DNA of 25,679 nucleotides from Flemingiibacterium sp045635785 (GTDB lineage Bacteria > Bacillota > Clostridia > Oscillospirales > CAG-272). The stretch lies in NCBI GenBank assembly GCA_045635785.1, contig JAZTWJ010000105.1, positions 1 through 25,679 on the forward strand, given 5' to 3'. Below the pieces are notes generated by a model that worked only from the letters and a program-made list of their open reading frames with translations, ran no database searches and had not been told where the DNA came from. Every line of letters begins with the position of its first letter. Position 1 is the stretch's first letter. The translations under genes were made by a program, and so were the position numbers. Of the stretch, positions 14,589 to 22,140 are shown one piece after another.

Positions 14589-17006
14589 TTACAGATCATC
14601 CGATTGCTTCCAGAAGCCGAGAAGGGCGCGGTGAAGTCCCTCTGCGCTTCCGATGAGTCGAATGCCCTTCATATGCTCAGGAAAAAGCGCCGCCCATTCT
14701 CGGGTGGAATAGCGGTCGTCCACAAGCACGCAGATTCCTCTGTCATTTTCCGAGCGGATGACTCTGCCGATCGCCTGCAGAACTCTGTTCATTGCGGGAT
14801 ACAGATAGGCGTATTCAAAGCCAAGCTCTCTGGTTTCGGCAAAATATTCGGCAAGAATATTCGTCTCGGAATTGAGCTTTGCCAAGCCCGTTCCAATGAT
14901 GATCGTACCAATCAGACGGTCCCCTGCAAGGTCCACTGATTCGGCAAAAACACCGCCAATGACAGCAAATCCAACCACAGCATCGCCTTCCTTAAATTTT
15001 GAAAGGAACGCTTCCCTATCCGCTGCGCTCATATCCGGCTTTTGCGTGATGACGCGCACACCGCAAGCAATCGCCTTGTAACATTGCGCCACTTTACGGA
15101 GCATGGCGTAGGACGGAAGGAACACGAGATAATTCCCCCTTCTTGCGGAAACTGCCGCATCAATGATCTCTACCACATCGTCAATGGCATGCTCTCTGTC
15201 CGCATACCGTAAGGAAACCTTGTCCATCACGGCGGTAAAAAGCTGTTCCCGTTCAAAAGGCGACGGCAAGGAAAGCATTCGTGCCTTCTTTGCACAAAGG
15301 AGATCGGCAAAATAGTCCATGGGAGTCAGCGTTGCCGAAAAAAGCACCGCCGCTCTCACCCGTGCAAACCGAAGGGCAAGCAATTTCGACGGTTCCATGC
15401 AGATCAGCTTCGCGCGCACATCCTCACCCCGAACCTCAATGAAATGGCGAAAATGGTTGTCCGCTTTTTCTGCAGACATTGCATATACGCGCGCAGCCCA
15501 TGCCGCATCCTTGACCTCGTCAACGATCAGTCGCTCTTTATCTTGGGCAAGTGGAACGGTCAGTCCGTCCAGTGCCGATCCGTTGGTTTTCAGCCATTCA
15601 AAAGCCGCCGAGGCAAAGTCTGCCGATGCTTCGCAAAGCTCATCGAAGGGCTCGCGGGAAAGATAGGAACCAATCTCACCTGCATCGGTCATGTGTAAAT
15701 TTTCCGCGCAAAGCTTTTTTAGACCAATAAGCGCGCGCACAAAATTTCGCAGCGGCTGATAGAGAATAAAGTCGCTTTCGGGAATCATCTGTCTTAAGAT
15801 CGCAACGGAGCGCAGTGAGATCGACGCGCTGTACATCTCTCTGGCGCGATCCACAAGATCATGCGCCTCGTCGATCAGCGCAATGTTTTCCGACGGATCG
15901 CATCCCTCGTCAAAAAATCGCTTCAAATACACGCGCGGATCAAAAAGATAGTTGCAATCGCAAATGATAACATCACAAAAGAGTGCCGCATCCAGCGAAA
16001 GCTCATAAGGGCAAACCTTATGCACCGCCGCAATCTTTGCTGTCAGCTCAGGCGTGATGGTACCGTTTTGCAAAAGCTCAAACAGAGCATCCGACACGCG
16101 GTCGTAATGTCCATCGCTGTAAGGACAAAGAAGGCTTGAGCAATCGGATAGCGCTTGCTTGCAAAGACAACATTTTTCTTTGGCGGTCAAGACAATAACG
16201 CGAATATGCAATCCGTGTGCTCGCATTTGGTCAAATGCGGCAAGCGGCGCCGCTCCAACCGTAGATTTGGGCGTCAGATAAAAGATGCGCTTGCCAACAC
16301 CTTCGCCGAGGGCTTTGATCGCGGCGTAACAGACGGACAACGTTTTGCCGATGCCAGTGGGTGCTTCCACAAGCAAACACCTCCCGCGTTTGATGGAGCG
16401 GAAAGAGTCAAGAATAATGTCGCTCTGCCCGATTCGATAGTCATGATAGGGGAATTTCAGCTTCGCTGCCGATGTTCGCATCGCGGCATCCGATTCCGCT
16501 TTCAATTTTGCAAAGCGGTGGTAGGATGAAAGCAACCGTTCCACGCGGATCCGAAGCTCGTCAAGGGTACGGCGAGAATCGAAGCATTCCGTATCCGCGC
16601 TTCCAACCTGCACAAAGGTAAGTCTCGTGGTGACCGCCGCATATCCGCGCCGCAGGGCGTACATATAGGCATAGCAGTCTGCCTGCGCCATATATTCGGG
16701 GAAATAATCGGGATTAAGCGAGGAAAGGGGGCGCGTGGTGCTTTTGATCTCATCCACGATGGCGTTGGTGCCTGTGTCGATGATACCGTCCGCCCGTCCG
16801 CTCAGATGATAGTACAGCCCTTTATATTCGATGGTGGCTTCAAGCGGCACTTCAGCTTGATAGCCTTCGCCCGCCTTTGCCTGTACGATACGATGTAAAC
16901 GCGAGCCTGTTTGCATTCGAGCAAAATCAAAGCGCGAATCCGCGTTGCCGTTACGCATGACAAAACCGACCAATTCTCGAACGGAAATGTGAATGATCTC
17001 GGACAT
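14589..17006 (-). CDS. DinG/XPD-type helicase with N-terminal PD-(D/E)XK nuclease-like domain
   Basis: An 805-residue superfamily 2 helicase. Residues 1-165 resemble a RecB/Cas4-like PD-(D/E)XK fold: GRADGII with Asp73, then DEIKST giving Glu86-x-Lys88, and Gln108 in the following helix. The helicase part has Walker A APTGIGKT (215-222), a cysteine-rich iron-sulfur insertion (Cys279, 280, 282, 289, 294, 332), the DEAH box (379-382), FSATLTP and the motif VI sequence QAIGRVIRS. It probably unwinds DNA during repair; nuclease activity is unproven. ATG 17006 is chosen because AAAGGAGG precedes it; the frame is open for 42 more codons upstream. Divergent from the MFS gene. Confidence 0.92.
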   Translation of the reverse strand: MSEIIHISVRELVGFVMRNGNADSRFDFARMQTGSRLHRIVQAKAGEGYQAEVPLEATIEYKGLYYHLSGRADGIIDTGTNAIVDEIKSTTRPLSSLNPDYFPEYMAQADCYAYMYALRRGYAAVTTRLTFVQVGSADTECFDSRRTLDELRIRVERLLSSYHRFAKLKAESDAAMRTSAAKLKFPYHDYRIGQSDIILDSFRSIKRGRCLLVEAPTGIGKTLSVCYAAIKALGEGVGKRIFYLTPKSTVGAAPLAAFDQMRAHGLHIRVIVLTAKEKCCLCKQALSDCSSLLCPYSDGHYDRVSDALFELLQNGTITPELTAKIAAVHKVCPYELSLDAALFCDVIICDCNYLFDPRVYLKRFFDEGCDPSENIALIDEAHDLVDRAREMYSASISLRSVAILRQMIPESDFILYQPLRNFVRALIGLKKLCAENLHMTDAGEIGSYLSREPFDELCEASADFASAAFEWLKTNGSALDGLTVPLAQDKERLIVDEVKDAAWAARVYAMSAEKADNHFRHFIEVRGEDVRAKLICMEPSKLLALRFARVRAAVLFSATLTPMDYFADLLCAKKARMLSLPSPFEREQLFTAVMDKVSLRYADREHAIDDVVEIIDAAVSARRGNYLVFLPSYAMLRKVAQCYKAIACGVRVITQKPDMSAADREAFLSKFKEGDAVVGFAVIGGVFAESVDLAGDRLIGTIIIGTGLAKLNSETNILAEYFAETRELGFEYAYLYPAMNRVLQAIGRVIRSENDRGICVLVDDRYSTREWAALFPEHMKGIRLIGSAEGLHRALLGFWKQSDDL

Positions 17007-17036
17007 CGGAAGCCTCCTTTCGAACAACTTTCCCTC

Positions 17037-17045
17037 ATTATAGCA
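17037..17045 (-). promoter_or_regulatory. Extended -10 promoter of the helicase gene
   Basis: TGCTATAAT on the minus strand (TATAAT at 17037-17042), with no good -35 box at 17 or 18 nt. It would start transcription about 25 nt before the gene. Confidence 0.65.
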
Positions 17046-17126
17046 GAAAAATATTACGATATTATGAATATTTATGATTTCCGACAATGCATGGGAAATT
17101 TCGCGCGGAATCCATGGAATTATATC

Positions 17127-17155
17127 TTGCATTTATCGGAAAAATATGCTATAAT
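17127..17155 (+). promoter_or_regulatory. SigA promoter of the MFS transporter gene
   Basis: TTGCAT (17127-17132), 17-nt spacer, TATAAT (17150-17155) with extended TGC. It leaves a leader of about 65 nt ending in a start-site hairpin element. Confidence 0.88.
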
Positions 17156-17203
17156 TAATGAAAAGATTCCGCGAATACAGCATTCAAAATATTCACTAAG
17201 ATT

Positions 17204-17242
17204 AAGGAAAGCTTGCAAGCGCAAGTCATGGTCATAATGATG
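17204..17242 (+). promoter_or_regulatory. Start-site hairpin element, copy 3 (MFS transporter)
   Basis: AAGG (17204-17207), AAA, a 16-nt hairpin (17211-17216 with 17221-17226, loop AAGC, outer pair G-U), C, then ATGGTCATAATGATG. The shorter stem has a different sequence from the other copies but keeps pairing. Confidence 0.65.
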
Positions 17243-18517
17243 AAAAAGAAACTTGTTTTAAGGCCTCTCTCTGATACAAAATCGGGATGGGCACTTTTTC
17301 TGTGTTGCTTTGTATTTTATACCGTCCTTTACTGCGGCAGACTGAACTATTCTGCGGCGCTGGCTGAAATCGTTCCAAGCGGACTGTTTGAAAAGGATGC
17401 GGCAGGATTTGTCAGCACGGCATTTTTTGTCACATACGGCGCGGGAATGTTTGTCAACGGCTTTCTGTCCGATCGCTTGCCTCCCTTTGCACTTGTGGGC
17501 GGCTGTACGTTTCTTGCGGGACTTGCAAATTTGGGCATGTATCTTGTGGTTCTGGCAAGTGAGCCTTCCTTTGCAATGATGGTACTGATATGGGCTTTGA
17601 ACGGCTACATACAGTCCTCTCTTTGGCCGACGATGATCCGCATCGTGTCCACGGCACTCCCCGAAAAGATGCGTGTGGGCGCAAGCTCCGCCATGATCGC
17701 GACTACAGCTCTCGGAACTGCGTATTCTTATCTCATCTCACAGCAAATCATCCGAACGACAGGATGGCGAGAATTATTCCTCATCCCCGGCATCATCCTA
17801 GCTGTGGTTAGCCTCATATGGATGCTTCTTACCCGTTTCGCCGCAAAACGATGCTATACCTACGAGGAGCGCATTCCTCTTGTCGAACCACAAGCAAAAA
17901 AGTCGTCCGACAAAGCTGAGATATTTCAGTTGCTGCTTCGCTCGGGTGCCATTTATATGATCGGCCCCATCATCATTATGGCGATGGTCAAGGACGGCAT
18001 CACACAATGGCTGCCAACCATTCTAACGGAGATTTTCGCTGTGGAAGCGGAATTTGCCGTAACGGTTTCCACGCTCATTCCCTTCATCAGCATCTTCGGT
18101 GCCGCGCTGTCGAATTTTGTCATCAAGGTTTGGCTGAAGGATGAGATGAAATCCTCTGTCCTCTTTTTTGGAGCCTCTGCCCTCACGCTGATCGTCGCGG
18201 GCAGCATCGGTTACGATGTATTTGCTGTGGTGCTTTGCTGTTTCGCGCTGACCATTCTGTTCCAGCTTGGCATCAACACCATGCAGATCAGTTTGGTGCC
18301 TCTCAATTTTGCCAAATACGGCAAAGCCGCTACGATTACGGGAGTTTTGAATTCTGCGGGTTCTATGGGCTGCGGATTGTCGGCTTATCTCGTCGGACTG
18401 ATCGCCAAATATACCGATTGGCAGACGATGATTTTCATCTGGGCGATCCTTTGTATCATCGGCGGTGCCATTTCCGCGGCGCTGATCAAAAAGTGGATGC
18501 GATTCAAGCAAATGTGA
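17228..18517 (+). CDS. MFS transporter of the organophosphate:phosphate antiporter (GlpT/UhpT-like) type
   Basis: A 429-residue polytopic transporter with 12 likely helices. The N-terminal segment with YCGRLNYSAAL after the first helix and the GAGMFVNGFLSDRLPP loop match OPA-type MFS proteins, which exchange phosphorylated sugars, glycerol-3-phosphate or related anions for phosphate. The substrate cannot be read from sequence. The start is placed at ATG 17228, at the foot of the hairpin; in-frame ATGs at 17237 and 17240 are alternatives. It has its own promoter, divergent from the helicase. Confidence 0.88.
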   Translation: MVIMMKKKLVLRPLSDTKSGWALFLCCFVFYTVLYCGRLNYSAALAEIVPSGLFEKDAAGFVSTAFFVTYGAGMFVNGFLSDRLPPFALVGGCTFLAGLANLGMYLVVLASEPSFAMMVLIWALNGYIQSSLWPTMIRIVSTALPEKMRVGASSAMIATTALGTAYSYLISQQIIRTTGWRELFLIPGIILAVVSLIWMLLTRFAAKRCYTYEERIPLVEPQAKKSSDKAEIFQLLLRSGAIYMIGPIIIMAMVKDGITQWLPTILTEIFAVEAEFAVTVSTLIPFISIFGAALSNFVIKVWLKDEMKSSVLFFGASALTLIVAGSIGYDVFAVVLCCFALTILFQLGINTMQISLVPLNFAKYGKAATITGVLNSAGSMGCGLSAYLVGLIAKYTDWQTMIFIWAILCIIGGAISAALIKKWMRFKQM

Positions 18518-18558
18518 CCGAGCTTTTCCTTTTCAGTCATGAATATTCGGGAATTCTC

Positions 18559-18587
18559 TTGAAAAATGTTTGCGACTGTGGTATAAT
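18559..18587 (+). promoter_or_regulatory. SigA promoter of the WecG/TagA-thyX-methyltransferase unit
   Basis: TTGAAA (18559-18564), 17-nt spacer, TATAAT (18582-18587) with extended TGG, about 30 nt before the glycosyltransferase ATG. Confidence 0.88.
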
Positions 18588-18617
18588 ATAGGAAACAACT
18601 TTTTTAAGGAACAAATC

Positions 18618-19394
18618 ATGTCAGAAAAAATTGTAATTCGCGGTGTCGGCGTCGATAATGTCACGCTTTCAGAGGCGACAGAATGGTGCAAGTCCTTCGT
18701 TCAGCATCCCGACGGCATCGGAAAGGCGGTATTCACGCCTAACTCGGAAATAATCCAGGCGTGTGTGGAAGATGAATCTCTATATTCGGTCTTTAACCAT
18801 GCGGATCTGGTAACACCCGACGGCATCGGCGTGATTTACGCCTCCAAAATTTTAGGAAAACCGCTCAAAGCCAAATGTGCAGGTTACGAGCTTGGGCTTG
18901 AGATGCTCCGATTCTCTAACGAAACGGGCGCAAGAATATTCTTCCTCGGCGGAAAACCGGGCATCGCCGAAGCGGCACGGGACAGGCAATTAGAAGCATT
19001 CCCTCATGCGAATATCGTAGGCTGTCACGACGGCTACTTTCAAAAAACCGGTGTAGAAAACGATGCGGTGATCGCCGCCATCAGCGAGGCCGCGCCTGAC
19101 ATTCTTTATGTTTGCCTTGGCGTGCCTGCACAGGAGAAATGGATCCTTGCCAATAGAAGCCGACTCCCCTCTGTCAAGCTGTTTCTTGCCCTTGGCGGCA
19201 GTCTCGACGGCTATTCCGGTACGGTCAAGCGCGCACCGAAGATCTTCATTAAGTTGGGACTTGAATGGTTCTATCGCCTTTGCAAGCAGCCAAGCAGAAT
19301 CGGACGTATGATGAAGCTGCCCGTGTTTTTGTTTGGTGTGATCGGTTGGCGACTTTCCGGCAAATATAAAACCGACGTGCTAAAAGGAATCTAA
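18618..19394 (+). CDS. WecG/TagA/CpsF-family glycosyltransferase (GT26)
   Basis: Members transfer N-acetylmannosamine (or related sugars) onto undecaprenyl-linked N-acetylglucosamine, early in wall teichoic acid or surface glycan synthesis. The 258 residues contain the conserved TPNSE (Thr40, Asn42), DLVTPDGIG with the catalytic Asp68, FFLGGKPG, LYVCLGVPAQEKW and the C-terminal basic tail with RAPKIFIKLGLEWFYRL, which relatives use for membrane association. ATG 18618 follows AAGGA at 18606-18610. thyX begins 63 nt downstream with no promoter between them. Confidence 0.94.
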   Translation: MSEKIVIRGVGVDNVTLSEATEWCKSFVQHPDGIGKAVFTPNSEIIQACVEDESLYSVFNHADLVTPDGIGVIYASKILGKPLKAKCAGYELGLEMLRFSNETGARIFFLGGKPGIAEAARDRQLEAFPHANIVGCHDGYFQKTGVENDAVIAAISEAAPDILYVCLGVPAQEKWILANRSRLPSVKLFLALGGSLDGYSGTVKRAPKIFIKLGLEWFYRLCKQPSRIGRMMKLPVFLFGVIGWRLSGKYKTDVLKGI

Positions 19395-19415
19395 AAACTC
19401 ATTTTTGAAATACAC

Positions 19416-19427
19416 GCCCAAACGGGC
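19416..19427 (+). promoter_or_regulatory. Small GCCC/GGGC hairpin before the thyX start element
   Basis: GCCC-AAAC-GGGC, a 4-bp stem just before the AAAGG of the thyX start element. No U run follows. Function unknown. Confidence 0.3.
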
Positions 19428-19429
19428 AG

Positions 19430-19472
19430 AAAGGTAGCTTTCGCGTTTGCGAAAGCATTGGTCATATCCATG
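19430..19472 (+). promoter_or_regulatory. Start-site hairpin element, copy 4 (thyX)
   Basis: AAAGG (19430-19434), TA, a perfect 8-bp hairpin (19437-19444 with 19449-19456, loop GTTT), A, then TTGGTCATATCCATG. This is the cleanest copy. The start codon at the foot is TTG; an in-frame ATG follows at 19470. Confidence 0.75.
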
Positions 19473-20198
19473 AAAGTTGAGCTTTTAACCCATACGCCCG
19501 ATGCGGAAAAGTTGATTGCGGCATCTGCAAAACTGTGCTATTCCAAAAGTGATATTTCGAAGCTGATGGATAATCTCACGCCCGAAAAAACAGCGGATTT
19601 TCTGAAAATGTTAGAGGATCTTGGACATGAATCCCCCGTGGAGCATGCAACGTTCACTTTTGGCATTGAAGGCGTTTCCCGCACACTTCTTGCACAGATC
19701 ACCCGTCATCGCATTGCGTCCTTTTCGGTGCAGAGCCAGCGCTATGTGAGTAAAACGGACTTCCCGTATATCGTTCCGCCTGCAATCGAGGCACTCCCCG
19801 AGGCAAAGGAAGAGTTCCTGAAGGCGATGGAGGAGGATGCGGCACATTACGAAAGCATCCGCCAAAAGCTGATCGCGCATTACACATCGGAGGGCATGGA
19901 TCCGCGCGCCGCTGAGAAAAAAGCTAACGAGGATGCGCGCTTTGTGCTTCCCAATGCCTGTGATACGCGTATCATTATGACCATGAACGTTCGCTCCCTG
20001 CACAATTTCTTCCGTCTGCGCTGTTGCAATCGCGCACAATGGGAGATCCGTGCGCTTGCCGTCGAAATGCTTCGCCTTGTTCGCGAGGCTTGTCCCCTGC
20101 TGTTTGGAAAAGCAGGACCGTCATGCCTTTACGGCGTTTGCTCGGAGGGCGCGTATTCCTGCGGCAAGATCGCAGATGTGCGCCGCGAACTGCGATGA
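19458..20198 (+). CDS. thyX: Flavin-dependent thymidylate synthase
   Basis: ThyX makes dTMP from dUMP using methylenetetrahydrofolate, FAD and NADPH. The 246-residue product holds the diagnostic RHRx7S motif (Arg83-His84-Arg85 ... Ser93, then Arg95), the preceding ESPVEHATFTFGI segment and the late NARFVLPNA-like and RSLHNFFRLRC segments. The start is TTG 19458 by analogy with the other hairpin-associated starts; ATG 19470, in frame four codons on, is the conventional alternative. The stop overlaps the start of the methyltransferase gene (ATGA). Confidence 0.97.
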   Translation: MVISMKVELLTHTPDAEKLIAASAKLCYSKSDISKLMDNLTPEKTADFLKMLEDLGHESPVEHATFTFGIEGVSRTLLAQITRHRIASFSVQSQRYVSKTDFPYIVPPAIEALPEAKEEFLKAMEEDAAHYESIRQKLIAHYTSEGMDPRAAEKKANEDARFVLPNACDTRIIMTMNVRSLHNFFRLRCCNRAQWEIRALAVEMLRLVREACPLLFGKAGPSCLYGVCSEGAYSCGKIADVRRELR

Positions 20199-20989
20199 GA
20201 GAAGCCGATAAGCTTTCCATCGGTGAAAATTTAATCTTTGAGGGGATAACCTCCATTCGTGCGGTGATTGCCGCCATCGAATCGGGGCGGTCCGACCGCA
20301 AGATCAAGCGCATTCTTGTCGCCGAGTCACGAAAAAAAGCGCGCGCAAAGGAGCTTTCCTATCTGCGCGCGATGTCATATAAGTTTGATTTTTCCATTGA
20401 GACTATGCCCGACGAACAGCTGGATGCACTTGCGCTTGGTGCTTCCCACGGAGGATTGCTGCTTGAAGCGACCGCACGTTCGATTCCCGATCTAACTGTA
20501 TCGGCACTAGAAAAAATCCCAAGCGATGACCGATTTTATGTCATGATTGAGGGCATTGAAGACCCCTATAATTTCGGCTATGCCCTGCGTTCTTTGTATG
20601 CGGCAGGATGCAGCGCGGTGATCCTTTCGCCGCGAAATTGGATGCATGCCGCGGGAATTGTGTGTCGAGCCTCGGCAGGCGCTTCGGAGCTTGCGGATGT
20701 TTTCGTCTGCAAATCCCCTGCAGAATGTGCCGCCATCATGCACGAGCTTGGCGTTAAGATCGTCTGCTGTGATATGAAGAATTCGGTATCCATCTATGAA
20801 GCGGACCTCAAAAAGCCGCTGTTCTTGGCAGTCGGCGGCGAAAAACGCGGACTATCCCGTGATCTGCTGGATACCGCCGATGCCGTTGTGCGTTTAGATT
20901 ACGGACGGGACTTCCCTGCCGCACTCTCTGCCGCTTCCGCCGCCGCGATTGCGGGCTTTGAAGTGGTAAGACAGAACATTCAAAGATAG
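20195..20989 (+). CDS. SpoU/TrmH-family RNA 2'-O-methyltransferase
   Basis: A 264-residue SPOUT-class enzyme, probably methylating ribose in rRNA or tRNA. Motif 1 is DPYNFGYALRSLYAAG (Asn126, Arg132) and motif 2 is AVGGEKRGLS (212-221). Motif 3 is atypical: the usual Leu-Asn-Val-Ser block is replaced by FPAALSAASAAAIAGFE. The N-terminal 100 residues are a substrate-binding-type domain as in RlmB. The start overlaps the thyX stop as ATGA and lacks its own strong ribosome binding site, which suggests translational coupling. The exact target is unknown. Confidence 0.88.
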   Translation: MREADKLSIGENLIFEGITSIRAVIAAIESGRSDRKIKRILVAESRKKARAKELSYLRAMSYKFDFSIETMPDEQLDALALGASHGGLLLEATARSIPDLTVSALEKIPSDDRFYVMIEGIEDPYNFGYALRSLYAAGCSAVILSPRNWMHAAGIVCRASAGASELADVFVCKSPAECAAIMHELGVKIVCCDMKNSVSIYEADLKKPLFLAVGGEKRGLSRDLLDTADAVVRLDYGRDFPAALSAASAAAIAGFEVVRQNIQR

Positions 20990-21008
20990 TGCAACAAAAC
21001 GATTGGTT

Positions 21009-21054
21009 CGGTTGATGATCATGCGGATACATGGTCATCAACCGTTTATTTTTT
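21009..21054 (+). terminator. Intrinsic terminator after the methyltransferase gene
   Basis: A perfect 10-bp stem (21009-21018 with 21035-21044) extends inward through CATG/CATG to about 15 bp and is followed by TTTATTTTTT. It ends the plus-strand unit, and its T run overlaps the stop codon of the convergent DUF2974 gene. Confidence 0.92.
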
Positions 21055-22140
21055 CCATTGTGCAAGAAGATCGTGGAAGCTCTCTTTCGTGCATTCTTTT
21101 AGCATTGCGAGTATTTCTCCGATCAAATTCCGCGATTCTTCGTCAAGTGCATTGTAATTTTTAATCATCGTCACGGCGTTTTTACCGTCAAGCAGGTCGC
21201 CGAGTTCCTCAATGTCCGTACTTGCAAGCAACGACCACACGGTGTCGATGAATTTTTTTCGTTTTTCAGGTTCCAATCGACCGATCCATTCATTCACCGC
21301 GCTGCCAACAAGCTGGCTCATTCCGTCACGTTCCGCTACGGTAAGAAAGTGGTTGCCCATGATCTCCCAGTTGTAGGTAATATGCTGCATCAGCGGCGTG
21401 GAACTTGATTCAACGATAGAAAACTTTCCCGTATTTGTAAAAAGCGCGCCGACGATTGACGAGCGTGGCAAAATGGTTCGTACACGATCTGCAATTCGCT
21501 TGTACCCATCCGATTGCAACACCGACTCCCCAAAGCCCGGAGCGTCAAGGCTGGTAATTTCAAGAATGCGTGATGCAATCTCCTCTCCGCAGAAGGAGCC
21601 TGCAAATATGGCAAGATTTCCGCCCTTCGAATGACCCATGATCCGTAGCGGACACTGATACTGACTTCCTACGCTGCGAAGATAATCGACCGCTCGCTCC
21701 TGCGACGGAAGAATATCGCAGTATGCCATGTTGATATCTTCCTTCCAGCCGATCAGCGACCAATCCGTGCCGCGATATACCACGGCAACGGTGCCGTCGG
21801 GAAGCTCCACCGTCATCGCGGCGAATTGCTGTTCCAGCTCGGGTATGAAGCTTGAAATGCAGTTTCCGATTCGACAGCTGCGAAATCGCGGAGAAACGGA
21901 AAGCTCTTCATATAATCTCTCATCCTGCTTCAAATGCAGGAATTTTTTCTTTTCCGATGCGGTCATTGTCTTCACCTGCAATGAGAGCTCCGTGCAGATC
22001 TCATCGAGCGGTCTTGGCTCGATGGCATCGATATCCGTATAGACAAGCTCGCAAAGAAGAAGTCGATCCACGTCGCAAAATTCAGACTGCGCCATGGTCA
22101 GATCGCCTCTCCATGGGAAATAATCAAAAACGTTAGCCAT
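21046..22140 (-). CDS. DUF2974 (Mbeg1-like) alpha/beta hydrolase
   Basis: A 364-residue predicted lipase-like hydrolase, cytoplasmic, without a signal peptide. The N-terminus MANVFDYFPWRGDLT is characteristic of DUF2974 proteins. The nucleophile elbow is GHSKGG (169-174, Ser171); Asp199 in SLDAPGF is followed by a later GNHFL histidine, as in class 3 lipases, and VYRGTD precedes the elbow. The substrate is unknown. ATG 22140 shares one base with the stop of the MATE gene, and its GGAGG lies inside that gene. Confidence 0.9.
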   Translation of the reverse strand: MANVFDYFPWRGDLTMAQSEFCDVDRLLLCELVYTDIDAIEPRPLDEICTELSLQVKTMTASEKKKFLHLKQDERLYEELSVSPRFRSCRIGNCISSFIPELEQQFAAMTVELPDGTVAVVYRGTDWSLIGWKEDINMAYCDILPSQERAVDYLRSVGSQYQCPLRIMGHSKGGNLAIFAGSFCGEEIASRILEITSLDAPGFGESVLQSDGYKRIADRVRTILPRSSIVGALFTNTGKFSIVESSSTPLMQHITYNWEIMGNHFLTVAERDGMSQLVGSAVNEWIGRLEPEKRKKFIDTVWSLLASTDIEELGDLLDGKNAVTMIKNYNALDEESRNLIGEILAMLKECTKESFHDLLAQWKK

